Of a stretch of DNA of 64,000 nucleotides, positions 20,590 to 32,746 are shown piece by piece. A program made the position numbers and the translations under genes. Numbering within the stretch: position 1 is the stretch's first letter; each line of letters starts with the position of its first letter. The stretch comes from Malaya genurostris (taxonomy: Eukaryota > Arthropoda > Insecta > Diptera > Culicidae): NCBI RefSeq assembly GCF_030247185.1, contig NC_080571.1, positions 6,321,001 through 6,385,000 on the forward strand, read 5' to 3'. The notes under the pieces were generated by a model that was given only the letters and a program-made list of their open reading frames with translations, was not told the origin of the DNA and ran no database searches.

Positions 20590-21965
20590 GTGTACCACCT
20601 AGCCTCCGTTTACGTACACTTTTTTACGTTACCTCTTTTTACGTAATTCTTTAAACGCATTTCAAAAACCAATATGACGACTTCAGATGTAACGATGTTT
20701 CAGAAACCGGTGATTGCAATCGACTGTTTACTCTAGAGACCTTCAGTTCATCGGTATTGTTTGTTTATTTTACTATATGGATATTTTCAAATCTGTTCCG
20801 GAAATACCCACATTCTAGGGATTTGAATGAAATACTAATAAACCGGAAGTTGCCTTCTTGGATTTCGGATCGACCTCAAACATCGTTTTTCGGTACTTAC
20901 ACATCAATTCCGTTTCGGAAATCTCCATATTGTAAGGATTTTCAAGGAATATCGAAAACCGGATGTCGCCTTATTGAATTTCGGAAAGACCCGAAAAATT
21001 CTTTTTCCAGCATTGGTTGTTCACATCCGTTCCGAAAATACCCATATAGTAAGTGTTCCAAAGCAAAATCAATATACCGGAAGTCGCCATCTTGAATTTT
21101 TGACTTCAAGCATCGTTTTTTAGAACCGAAAATATCCATATGACTAGATTTTACAACATTCATTTCTCCAACTTTTTACGAAATAAATTCCAAATAACGT
21201 AAACCTCCGTTTACGAAAGCTTTTTATATTTCATGGGAACTACTACAATATGAATATTTTTAACCGGGTTTCAACAGTAGATTGCGGAAAATGATGTTTG
21301 AGGTATTTTGGAAATCCAAGATGGCTACTTCCGGTTTATTGATAATCCTTTAAAACCGTTGCAATATGGGTATTTTCGGAACGTATTTGATGAATAGGTG
21401 CCGGAAAATTGTGTGTTGGGTCGTTTCAAAATCCAAGATGACACCTTCTGGTTAATTATTTTTTCTTGAAAACCCTTACAATAAAGATGATCTAGTAACG
21501 GATGTGATGAATAGGAAATGATTGAAATAAATAGACTGATGTTTTTCATGTAGCACTGAAAATATTTTAAGAAGACGGTCATTGACTTGTAGCCAAAGAT
21601 TTATGCTTGAAGTTGCTTTCAATTATTAGGTTGAGACTTCCAGTTGTTCAATAGAACATTGAAATCATACAATATGACTACAACATTATAAAATCGTAAT
21701 GCAAGGGATTCGAACAAGCTTTTGTTACTCATCATTTTGGATTTTGTAACGACCCTAATCATTGTTTTCCTGTACCATTTCATCAAATCCGTTAAAAAAA
21801 CCCCAAATTGTAAGGGGTTTTAAGGAACATCAATCGACCAGAAGTCGCCAGCTTGGATTTTGAAATGACCTCAAAAAACATTTTCTTACATCTACTTTTC
21901 ACATCCGTTCCGAAAATATCCATATGATTGGGGGTTTCCACATTCATTAAACAATCTTTTTTTAC
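20590..21965. repeat. Repeat S, copy 2: tandem ~117-bp units in both orientations
   Basis: Plus-oriented units at about 20795, 20910 and 21027 share TCCG.TTCGGAAATA, a GTAAGGATTTTCAAGGAATAT-like block, ACCGGAAGTCGCC and CATCGTTTTT. Units at about 21230-21510 read in the opposite direction, and those at about 21740-21960 read forward again. The left edge (CCTCCGTTTACG near 20605) corresponds to the inverted right edge of copy 1. A second CCTCCGTTTACG lies near 21204-21215. Confidence 0.65.
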
Positions 21966-22129
21966 GAAGTAAACTATCAAAAGAAATAATATTTTCTAGT
22001 TTTGTTTTATTGTTTATTTATTGTGCTTCGAGAAAAAATTATATTCACGGTCGTGGATAACCCAAGGTGGATCGTGAAACTTCAAGTGATTACATTAAGC
22101 GAAATCCGAACCTTTTAACCCGAAACGTT

Positions 22130-22450
22130 GCCAAGATGGTCAATTATTCCGGTTGGCTGATCTAGCAGACAATAAAGCGGGTCGGATTCGATGTCTTCAA
22201 GGCAACGAATTGAACTGCATTGTAATGAAGACGTACTTCAAGAGGATACCAAGGAGATCTTCGGACTGAGTTTTGTCGTCGGTAAGTCTCACGAGGATGT
22301 TTTGGAGAAGTTCCGGAAGTGGAAGGTCGACAAATTTGCCAAGAAGTACTTGGTATGGCAGGCGATCTGTGGGAGCGGGAAATTTGGAAATTCGAACTAA
22401 CGACCGACACTATCAATGGCAAAACACTACAAAAAAGAGAAGGTCCCTAG
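22130..22450 (+). pseudogene. Decayed Tc1/mariner (DD37E-like) transposase fragment
   Basis: About 22199-22260 resembles ELNCIVM..TYFK, the first catalytic region, with the Asp codons lost to indels. About 22320-22375 reads KVDKFAKKYLVWQAICGSGK, the strongly conserved VEKFGKKVLVWQAICSCG block. TDDRHYQWQNTTK-like codons follow in another frame. Termini are not found. It belongs with the fragment at 17347-17800, in the opposite orientation. Confidence 0.65.
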
Positions 22451-22570
22451 GTCCTTTATATTGGCCTGCTGTCCTGTCATCGATTCCACGAAGTTAACAC
22501 TCTGTTTTGGTCGGAAACTCCGTAAAACAGAGAAGGTTTTTAAAAACGACAAGTATTAAAGAAAAGAGGC

Positions 22571-23223
22571 ATAATACCGTTTGGCATAACGCTATTTGGC
22601 ATAACGGTTATTTGGCATAATGCAATTTGTCATAATAATAATTGGATTTGTAAATTTTCGTTTGCGTTTCGATCGAGTGATGCTGTGCAAGAAAAACTCT
22701 AACGAAATATGTGAATTTTATATTCGTTCCAATCATTTCGATAATGTTACTTCAAATAGCATTATTATTTTTTATATTTAAAATTCTGTATTAAGTAGAA
22801 CACTATCATTTTATATAAGAGAAATTCCAGAAATGAGTAAACGAAAAAGTGACAAAATCAGAATCGACCTTCTCCGATTTGGATGAAACTTTGCACATGG
22901 CTTCAGTATAGCAAACCATAAGTTTTGAACCGATGGAGAGCTCAATCCGACTCACGACTGAAATGAAATCGTATGAGTGCGTATGTATTTTTGCATTTCA
23001 CAAAAATTGCCTTTTTCACATCGTTGTCATTCGGAAACCATTCATCGTAAAAAATGGCGTTCAGGAAGAAGTTGTAGGGAATCAATAGGGCACTCTAAAA
23101 AAATATAAACTGAAAAAGCAGCATGTTCATCTGATATGCCAAACGACTGTTATGCCAAATAACTATTATGCCAAATGTCGTTATGCCAAACGATATTATG
23201 CCAAACGGCTTTATGCCAAACGT
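22571..23223. mobile_element. Foldback-like element with TTTGGCATAACG-repeat ends
   Basis: The left end (22571-22640) has four head-to-tail variants of TTTGGCATAACG. The right end (23135-23223) has about six inverted variants (TTATGCCAAACG). The two ends are therefore inverted repeats built from short tandem units, the architecture of foldback elements. The roughly 500-bp interior has no coding frame of note. A target duplication could not be fixed. Confidence 0.7.
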
Positions 23224-25296
23224 GGTAGCCCCGATGAAGGTGTGTTAAAAAGATGAGGCAAGCATTGCACAGGTATCGATGGGCAGCGTTAAGTCCAAGG
23301 TACGGGCGTTAAGCGTAGGAGGGAATGTTGAATAAACCAATTTGGCGAAATCTTAGCCGATAAGTGTATATTGATTTCGTGAGAGAATAAAAAATACCCG
23401 ATGTAAAATGAATTATGTATTAAAATGTAAAATGAATTATTAATTGGTCTGTAGAATTTTATAAATAAAGTTTTCTTTGAGGAGCTTCACTAAAGAACAT
23501 AATTTCTTCGCCGCTGTTCAGATTTGTTGACGGAATAGTGGATGGAACATTTTTTTTGTAGAAAAATGTGGATATTTTAAACATTTAGATCGGATATCTT
23601 CATATCTTGATTCATATTATATTGAAGTAGGAACCTTCACTCAGAACAAACTAAGTACAACGAAACTTACCGAAGTGGTTGTTGATACGGTTAGTAATTC
23701 AAGTGTTCCGCACTTCAAAATTATGTGATGACGTAATTGATCCGAATGTTTTCCCTCATATGTTCAGGAATTTAATTTGAACTTCCACCTATGAATAGTT
23801 TCAAATACTCGTCGTACCTGGCTTGAAAAGTTTCACTCGCCACACATATTAGCTAGCTTAGTGATATATGACAGGGTTTCCGATACGAAAGTTGATTTCA
23901 ATTGTGTGCGAACCTACAAGTGAACTAGCTTCAACGTAATCCGTGACGCTTGTTGCAGAGACTGCACCCGAAGGAAAGTTTCACCGCAAAGTGCAATCCT
24001 GTGTCGGTGTCGGAGAGTGCTTTCTTAGGAACGGTTTGGTGGGTGGTGCCCGTTGATAGACGTCGGAAGCAAGAGGACTCCCGTCAGCCGCGGAGTATGG
24101 GAGAAAGTTTCCAGTTGTCTGAACTATTAGCTCGACGAAAAGTTTTCCTTTCGAGATGATCTGCTAACAACAATTAGGAGTCTAAGTTGTGCCATGTGCA
24201 TGAAGTTGTTGGTTCACTGCGCTCGGCAGATGATTTTGATAGATTCATTTCTTGTGAACAAAACTTGAGCTGGTGTTGAAAAGAATCGCGTTATTATGTA
24301 GGAGCTGTTATGCGTAACGATTCACAGCACATCTCTCCTGATTGCGGTTCAAATGGAATGAGCTGAGGCTTTCACCGGATTTACAGGCGAAAACAAATGT
24401 CTAACCTTAATGGAACAAATCCAACGAGCAGCGTGTGGCTCACAGAACGAATATTTATCATCTTTCGCCAGTTTTTGCTTCACGCTTCCCTGACTGGCAA
24501 AACCATCATCAATTGCTGCGTCTTATCGGCTCTAGAATCCGTAAATTTTCCTCCAGTGTTCTGATCTGAATTTTCCGGTTCCATTTCTTGTGCTTTCGAA
24601 ATAGATTGATTAAATCTGAGCTTTAGCTGGTTAATGTTCCACACAAAAACAATCACGGAGCGCCTGGAGCCGCCTTAATCCGGTACTGTTCCGCTTGCTC
24701 TGTCTGTTGTTATGTTTTATTTTCGTTCCGTCGAACGAACTTCACCCGGGAGAGTCCTTGGAAACGGGGAACGAACGAAACCATTAATTATTATTGGCTA
24801 TCATTAGCGCAACCGTCGGCGGTGGTGTTGTCGAGGAAAGCGAGGTTGAGTGAGTTCGGCTGGTTTTTGCATTTTCCAGTTGCTAGCCGAATCTGACAAT
24901 TTTCCAAAGTGAATGGGCAAGTTGTTATTCCGAACAGACTAATTTTCCGTTCGGAGAAGCCCGAAATTCATTAGCTTTTGTTTCCACGGAAAATGGGAAA
25001 CTCTTTCGGTGTTGAAAGATCTGTCGATGTGATTTTAATGTAAGCCCCATTGCATTGTTTCGTGCCGAATAGAATTCGACTAAGACGAGTGCACTTTCGC
25101 ATTTTATTCAATTTTTAAACTACTTTCATTTCCATTTATTGAAGAATGAATTCGACTTTTTTGTTTTCTCAGTATATTTTTCATTTTTCATTTCATTTTT
25201 TTAGCACCAATGAACCCCAATGCTTTGGTATTATTTAAACCAGTGCATTTATACCTTTGTGCTTTTGGCGTTTCATACTGAAATATTTTAATATAT
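23224..25296. other. Unique-looking sequence, no gene recognised
   Basis: No transposon motif or conserved protein is seen. 24640-25000 is less AT-rich and contains no convincing frame; it could be host regulatory or intronic DNA. A T-rich lead-in (25090-25260) precedes the satellite. Confidence 0.4.
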
Positions 25297-26634
25297 TTGT
25301 ACTTTCGTATTTTTGTACTTTTGTACTTTTGTACTTTTGTACTTTTGTACTTTTGTACTTTTGTACTTTTGTACTTTTGTACTTTTGTACTTTTGTACTT
25401 TTGTACTTTTGTACTTTTGTACTTTTGTACTTTTGTACTTTTGTACTTTTGTACTTTTGTACTTTTGTACTTTTGTACTTTTGTACTTTTGTACTTTTGT
25501 ACTTTTGTACTTTTGTACTTTTGTACTTTTGTACTTTTGTACTTTTGTACTTTTGTACTTTTGTACTTTTGTACTTTTGTACTTTTGTACTTTTGTACTT
25601 TTGTACTTTTGTACTTTTGTACTTTTGTACTTTTGTACTTTTGTACTTTTGTACTTTTGTACTTTTGTACTTTTGTACTTTTGTACTTTTGTACTTTTGT
25701 ACTTTTGTACTTTTGTACTTTTGTACTTTTGTACTTTTGTACTTTTGTACTTTTGTACTTTTGTACTTTTGTACTTTTGTACTTTTGTACTTTTGTACTT
25801 TTGTACTTTTGTACTTTTGTACTTTTGTACTTTTGTACTTTTGTACTTTTGTACTTTTGTACTTTTGTACTTTTGTACTTTTGTACTTTTGTACTTTTGT
25901 ACTTTTGTACTTTTGTACTTTTGTACTTTTGTACTTTTGTACTTTTGTACTTTTGTACTTTTGTACTTTTGTACTTTTGTACTTTTGTACTTTTGTACTT
26001 TTGTACTTTTGTACTTTTGTACTTTTGTACTTTTGTACTTTTGTACTTTTGTACTTTTGTACTTTTGTACTTTTGTACTTTTGTACTTTTGTACTTTTGT
26101 ACTTTTGTACTTTTGTACTTTTGTACTTTTGTACTTTTGTACTTTTGTACTTTTGTACTTTTGTACTTTTGTACTTTTGTACTTTTGTACTTTTGTACTT
26201 TTGTACTTTTGTACTTTTGTACTTTTGTACTTTTGTACTTTTGTACTTTTGTACTTTTGTACTTTTGTACTTTTGTACTTTTGTACTTTTGTACTTTTGT
26301 ACTTTTGTACTTTTGTACTTTTGTACTTTTGTACTTTTGTACTTTTGTACTTTTGTACTTTTGTACTTTTGTACTTTTGTACTTTTGTACTTTTGTACTT
26401 TTGTACTTTTGTACTTTTGTACTTTTGTACTTTTGTACTTTTGTACTTTTGTTCTTTTGTACTTTTGTACTTTTGTACTTTTGTACTTTTGTACTTTTGT
26501 ACTTTTGTACTTTTGTACTTTTGTACTTTCGTATTTTCGTAATTTCGCACTTTCGTACCTTCGTACTTTCGTACTATCGGACTTTCGTACTTTCATGCTT
26601 TTGTATTTTCGTACCTTTGTACTTTCGTAGCAGT
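25297..26634 (+). repeat. 8-bp satellite 1, unit TTTTGTAC, about 150 copies
   Basis: From about 25311 to 26526 the unit repeats without change except one substitution (GTTCTTTT at 26451). Degenerate units, mostly TTTCGTAC, border it on the left (25297-25315) and more widely on the right (26526-26634). Since 8 is not a multiple of 3, every frame without a stop gives a 24-bp, 8-residue peptide repeat, so the long frames on both strands are artefacts of the repeat and are not called as genes. Confidence 0.97.
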
Positions 26635-28229
26635 CTAGCAGTTTAGCAGTTTAGCAGTTTAGCAGTTTAGCAGTTTAGCAGTTTAGCAGTTTAGCAGTTT
26701 AGCAGTTTAGCAGTTTAGCAGTTTAGCAGTTTAGCAGTTTAGCAGTTTAGCAGTTTAGCAGTTTAGCAGTTTAGCAGTTTAGCAGTTTAGCAGTTTAGCA
26801 GTTTAGCAGTTTAGCAGTTTAGCAGTTTAGCAGTTTAGCAGTTTAGCAGTTTAGCAGTTTAGCAGTTTAGCAGTTTAGCAGTTTAGCAGTTTAGCAGTTT
26901 AGCAGTTTAGCAGTTTAGCAGTTTAGCAGTTTAGCAGTTTAGCAGTTTAGCAGTTTAGCAGTTTAGCAGTTTAGCAGTTTAGCAGTTTAGCAGTTTAGCA
27001 GTTTAGCAGTTTAGCAGTTTAGCAGTTTAGCAGTTTAGGAGTTTAGCAGTCTAGCAGTCTAGCAGTTTCGCAGTCTAGCAGTTTCGCAGTTTAGCAGTTT
27101 AGCAGTTTAGCAGTTTAGCAGTTCAGCAATTTAGCAGTTTAGCAGTTTAGCAGTTTAGCAGTTTAGTAGTTTAGTAGTTTAGCAGTTTAACAGTTTAGCA
27201 GTTTAGCAGTTTAGTAGTTTAGCAGTTTAGCAGTTTAGCAGTTTAGTAGTTTAGCAGTTTAGCAGTTTAGCAGTTTAGCAGTTTAGCAGTTTAAAAGTTT
27301 AGCAGTTTAGCAGTTTAGCAGTTTAGCAGTTTAGCAGTTTAGCAGTTTAGCAGTTTAGTAGTTTAGTAGTTTAGCAGTTTAGCAGTTTAGCAGTTTAGCA
27401 GTTTAGAAGTTTAGCAGTTTAGCAGTTTAGCAGTTTAGCAGTTTAGCAGTTTAGCAGTTTAGTAGTTTAGCAGTTTAGCAGTTTAGCAGTTTAGCAGTTT
27501 AGCAGTTTAGCAGTTTAGCAGTTTAGCAGTTTAGCAGTTTAGCAGTTTAGCAGTTTAGCAGTTTAGCAGTTTAGCAGTTTAGCAGTTTAGCAGTTTAGCA
27601 GTTTAGCAGTTTAGCAGTTTAGCAGTTTAGCAGTTTAGCAGTTTAGCAGTTTAGCAGTTTAGCAGTTTAGCAGTTTAGCAGTTTAGCAGTTTAGGAGTTT
27701 AGCAGTCTAGCAGTCTAGCAGTTTCGCAGTCTAGCAGTTTCGCAGTTTAGCAGTTTAGCAGTTTAGCAGTTTAGCAGTTTAGCAGTTCAGCAATTTAGCA
27801 GTTTAGCAGTTTAGCAGTTTAGCAGTTTAGAAGTTTAGCAGTTTAGCAGTTTAGCAGTTTAGCAGTTTAGCAGTTTAGCAGTTTAGCAGTTTAGCAGTTT
27901 AGCAGTTTAGCAGTTTAGCAGTTTAGCAGTTTAGCAGTTTAGCAGTTTAGCAGTTTAGCAGTTTAGCAGTTTAGCAGTTTAGCAGTTTAGCAGTTTAGCA
28001 GTTTAGCAGTTTAGCAGTTTAGCAGTTTAGCAGTTTAGCAGTTTAGCAGTTTAGCAGTTTAGCAGTTTAGCAGTTCAGGAGTTTAGCAGTCTAGCAGTTT
28101 CGCAGTCTAGCAGTTTCGCAGTTTAGCAGTTTAGCAGTTTAGCAGTTTAGCAGTTTAGCAGTTCAACAATTTAGCAGTTTAGCAGTTTAACAGTTTAGAA
28201 GTTTAGCAGCTTAGCAGTTTAGCAGTTTA
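26626..28229 (+). repeat. 8-bp satellite 2, unit AGCAGTTT, about 200 copies
   Basis: It follows satellite 1 directly, the change occurring at CTTTCGTAGCAGTCTAGCAG. Most units are exact. Variants include AGTAGTTT, AGAAGTTT and a distinctive cassette (AGGAGTTTAGCAGTCTAGCA, then TTTCGCAG units, then GTTCAGCAATTT). The cassette occurs at about 27037, 27693 and 28077. Spacings are 656 and 384 bp, both multiples of 8, so blocks of the array were duplicated in register. Confidence 0.97.
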
Positions 28230-30234
28230 TGGAATACCAGTAGTAAACTGGAAATTATTGGATTCGTCTAAATATGTGTAAAATTAGGTACAATACGACC
28301 GTTTTTATTTAGCATGGAAATGTTTTAGTACATGATATGCCTTATAATATAGAGTTGAATTTGTTTGATACAAATGATGCCAAAATCATTGCATATATTT
28401 TTTTTCGCAATGACGTCAAACATTCCAGCTGGCACAGTAACAGGAAACTGTGCATCAAACAGCAAATCCTCTCCAGAAAGGATTTCGAGCCAAACTTAAA
28501 GCAACGACGTAACGTCGGAAACATTGAAGCAGCGCTAGTAAACGATCAATTTAGTGCACGTTAAATATTCATGCTAGACAAATTGAAATTAATGGAACAA
28601 GCAGTCCGGATGATGGTTTCGTTCACTTCTCGTAGTTGGTGAACTTTTGCACGTGGACTCGGTTGCTTCAATGTTTTTCAAACACTTTTTTTTGTTGCTA
28701 GCTCCAACCGTTCAGAACGAAATGTTGAACATAGAATTTGAATAGTTGAAACAGCACCCTCAGGAAGTCGGTCGAACTAACGGGAATCGTTTGCACAAAT
28801 GCAGTTATTATTCAAACAAAAATGATGGTAAATCCGTTTCATTCGATGATGAGTGGTCCGGTTTGAATGATTCGTCTGAGGAACCTTGAAACCACTTCAG
28901 CCACACGGGATTGAATAGTCATTCAACATTCCATTCGTACTAGTTTCGAGCAATTTACCGAAAGTTCTCTCATCGAACCGCATCGGAACCCAAAGTCACA
29001 TCTCGAAGCTTGTATTTGCCGGCGATATCAATTGGGATAGAATCCTTGTGGGTTCACAGTTCGCTGTCACTGCGGTGGGAAGTTGCAGCTGACAATGACG
29101 AGCGGTGCTGTGACTGCAATGACACACAATATGAGAGTTTTCATGCAGCACTCACTCTGCCAGCCCTGGGGGAACCGCATTCGAAACTTTTGCTATCCCC
29201 GGTGATGGTGAAGCAAATATTGGAAAAGCATCAGGATGTACGTACTTGCAAGGAACGTGTCGAATTGAAACCACCTTGTAATGTTCCGAGACATGCATGT
29301 TGTTTTTCCGGAAAGGGGACCTTGGGAAAGTTGCAGAAAAATCCTATTGTTCGCAGAGCAGCGAAAGTAGAATTTCACACCAAGAAGTTGATCCATCGAG
29401 AGGACTGTTTCTTCCAACCCGCAAAGACCACGAAATCTGACGAATCCAAAGCGACATTGTTATATCAACATTTATTTCTCTAAACTTGTTTGGGGATGTA
29501 GTGCACTTTTCGCCAGCATCGATGATCACCAGCTTCGGCTTCGTTTCCTAACCCGAGTGAAACAGGATTCCAGAATTTACAGTCGGTGAATTGAAGTTTC
29601 CTAAATTTCTAAATGTCTTATATCTCACCATCAATTCCTGATCGGGACGCTTCCAACGGACCAGTAGCGCAGTAGTCGACTGGCAGCCCGTACAGCATTA
29701 GCATCACGGTTCGTGGAGTGGAGTGGCTATTGGCAACAGCCAGTGAGAGTTGGGAGAAGTGTTTCAAAGCCCGACCACTATCTTGCGAAATAGTTGAAGG
29801 AACTGGTTGAAAAATTACATTTTTGATAGAACGGGTCTTTTGTGTGTTCCTTTCTTCTGCGAAGCAGCTAAACAGATACAAAAAAAAAAGCACGAGCGCG
29901 AACAAAAGAAGTAAGTATTGTTTGTATCGGAGCAGAGAATGGAGGGCAGTTTTGAATGCTTGTGTACTGAAGTATAATCGATCATTTGTTCAAAAATGTT
30001 TACATAAGCCATTAGTCACTATGAATATGATAAAAATTTCCTGCTACGAGCAGCGAGTATCAGCCGATGGTACTAAGGGGCGAGTTGACTGGTTCAGCAA
30101 GTGTTGTTTCTTCCGGGCATCAAACGAATTGTATTGAGAATGACGCTAAAATTCGCTTAAAAACAAGTACTTCCACTATGGGTTTGAATCTGTGTCGTTT
30201 ATTAATTCAGGCAATACAATACTCGAGAGAACAA
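28230..30234. other. No gene recognised
   Basis: The longest frame is 29010-29483 (157 codons, plus). Its translation has no recognised domain and an opposing frame covers the same bases, so it is not called. Otherwise ordinary unique-looking sequence. Confidence 0.4.
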
Positions 30235-30545
30235 TGATTAAAAATTCCTTCTTAATCCACCTAATGATAATGCCTTTCTCTTGTCATTCTTTCATCTCCG
30301 ATCAAATTTGTTGCATTGAAAAACACTGACATTTGTCGGTTACGTCACATATAACATTACGTCTCTCGAACGGGAAATGTACGCCTTTCAAAACTCGGTT
30401 GACATTGTAATTGAAATTCGTTGAATCATCTTCGAGAAAATTCAGCCGATGAAAAATGTACAGATAGTCGCTTACGTCACTTATGCTATTATATCTTAAG
30501 AACCGGATGTTATAACCATGCGATTCTCGAACTTCACCCAAAATT
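30235..30545 (-). repeat. Repeat W relative, 3'-end fragment
   Basis: Read on the minus strand it ends AAGAGAAAGGCATTATCATT then AGGTGGATTAAGAAGG and an A/T run, the W terminus. Two blocks with TTACGTCAC.TAT resemble the internal W modules (GACGTAACCGACAAAA). Confidence 0.6.
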
Positions 30546-30751
30546 CAATAGTAGCTTTCAAACTAGCCTAGACTTGAAGTAAACGGTTCGGCCATTTCTT
30601 GATAAGGAGTGTATCGAAAATAAGCTATCCACATACATTTGTGTTGTACGCATGAATTTGTGAAGGGTTTTAAGCTCAGATCACAGCATGCTGTGCGTTT
30701 TGCTGTCAGCTTTCGTTTGTTTACTTGTTTGTGCGGTTCTTCGTTTTCATA

Positions 30752-31683
30752 ATGTCGCGTGTTGAAAAGGAAGTGGAAATTAAGGTTCTGGACACATGGC
30801 TAAGTGAAAAGGGTATTACTATGCGAAAATTGACCAAGCGGTTTGGTATTCATCATGTCAGTGTTAGAACTGTCATTAATAAGTTCGGGAAACACTATTC
30901 TTTGGATGAATTACCAGGAAGAGGCAGAAAGCCCGATTCTTCCAACCCGAAACTGGACCAGAAAGTGGTATCTCTAATCACGAAGAACAAATGTCAATAC
31001 GTGATTTGTCCAAAAAAGCAGGAACGAGTGTCGGAATGATCCAGCATATCAAGAGGCGAAATCACCCGAAGACCTACAAGAAGCAGAACATCTCGAAACA
31101 AAGTGTAGAACAGAAGAAGCGAGCGGCAACAAGAGCCCGGAAATTGTATTTGAGTCTTTTGCAGTGTCCGGGTGCATGCGTTTTGATGGACCATGAGACT
31201 TATGTAAAGGAGGGCTCAAAAACCCTTCCAAGTCCACCACAATTTACTGTCGTCGTTCGGGAAGATGTGAGTGATACGGACAGGTCGACTCAAGTGGAGA
31301 AATTCGGTCGAAAGGCACTGGTATGGCAAGCAATATGTTCCTGTGGTTTGGAGTCAACCATTTTTCACACTACCGGAACTATAAATGCTGAAATCTATCG
31401 ATCTGAGTGTCTCCAGAAGAGATTGCTGCCTTTATATAAGAAGCATAGTACACCTCCACTGTTTTGGCCGGATTTAGCGTCAGCTCACTATGCCAAAACC
31501 GCTCTCATCGAACATTACTGGGCAATCGTGAAGAGGGTCTTCAAGAAGAGTGGTAAGACAGCTTGGAACATGCAGGCGTTCAAAAATATTTGGGCTCAAG
31601 CGTCCAAAAAATGCGATGCAACACTTGTCCGGAACTTGATGAAGAGCGTTCGATCAAAAGTTCAAAAATTCGTGAAGGAATAA
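30752..31683 (+). pseudogene. DD37E transposase of copy B2, with in-frame loss of catalytic region
   Basis: ATG at 30752 opens MSRVEKEVEIKVLDTWLSEK and the helix-turn-helix region (FGIHHVSVRTVINKFGKHY). A 4-base deletion near 30988, seen against copy B1, shifts the frame, which continues from 30991 as MSIRDLSKKAGTSVGMIQHI to the end at 31683. The first catalytic site reads MDHETYV, so the Asp is His. After WPDLASAHYAK a 75-base in-frame deletion removes 25 residues, leaving only 12 between the second Asp and the Glu (HYAKTALIEHYW) instead of 37. The C-terminal part through VQKFVKE is intact. The 231-codon downstream frame is long but catalytically dead. Confidence 0.9.
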
Positions 31684-32278
31684 CTTAAATTTCATCCGGT
31701 TTTCACTGTGCTAAAGTTTAACCTCGTTCAATAAAGGATCAATTTTTATTTTGAATAAAATATCGTTTTTGCCTTTTTCTATAGAAAGGTATTCGAATTT
31801 CTGGAAAAACCGACTTTCGAACGGAGCCTCGGAGACCCATAGTGTTATATACCATTCGACTCAGTTCGACGAGATCGGAAAATGTCTGTGTGTGTAACAT
31901 ATGTTTGTATGTGTATGAGTGTGCACTTTTCGAAGATATTTTCACTGCTCAATTTTCTCAGAGATGACTGAACCGATTTTAACTAGTCTAGACCCGTTTG
32001 AAAGCTATTGTTAGGCCATTTATCAAGTTCAAAGATCAAATGGCTGTGACTTTTGGTTCCGGAGATATGATGGTATAAATGACGTAACCGACAAAACGTG
32101 TTGTTTTTTTTACCGCGCAAGTTTCTCGGAGATGGCTGAACCGATTTTAACAAACTTAGGCTCCTTCGAAAGCTACTACCCCATTGATCAAGTTTGAAGA
32201 CCAAATGGTTGTGATTTGTGGTTCCAGAGATATAATGGTATAAGTGACGTAATCGACAAAACACGTTAATTTTTACCG

Positions 32279-32415
<137 letters not shown>

Positions 32416-32746
32416 CTGTCCGGCGGTTAAGGTTTGAAAGTTTTCGATCTTGAAAAAGCACCATAGGGGGGAGTACATGAAATTTCCAAAATCGAAAACT
32501 TTTTTGATGCCAAAGGCTCAAAGCTGCAGAAACGTCGAGATTTAGAAAATTTTGGAGAAATCAACTTTCTGGGACTTGAGAAAAAGCCCCAAAAAGTCGA
32601 TGTTTTGAAAAAAAAATTTTTCGAGATGACACTAAATCTCGACGTTTCATGCAATTCTAAGCCAAATTTTTTTTCGATTTCGGAAATTTCATGTATTGCC
32701 TATGATGATATTTCAAGATCTATGAAAATTCCACTAAGTGGACTAA

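Noticed and set aside
25235..26646. Long open frames of 409-457 codons on both strands
   Set aside because: They arise because an 8-bp unit without a stop in any frame is repeated about 150 times. The peptides are perfect 8-residue repeats and several frames overlap, so none is a gene.
25297..28229. CRISPR-like or other spacer array
   Set aside because: There are no unique spacers; the units are 8 bp and contiguous, and the genome is eukaryotic.
29010..29483. 157-codon open frame with several Cys and His residues
   Set aside because: The Cys/His spacing fits no zinc-finger pattern I know and an opposite-strand frame overlaps it. No support for coding.
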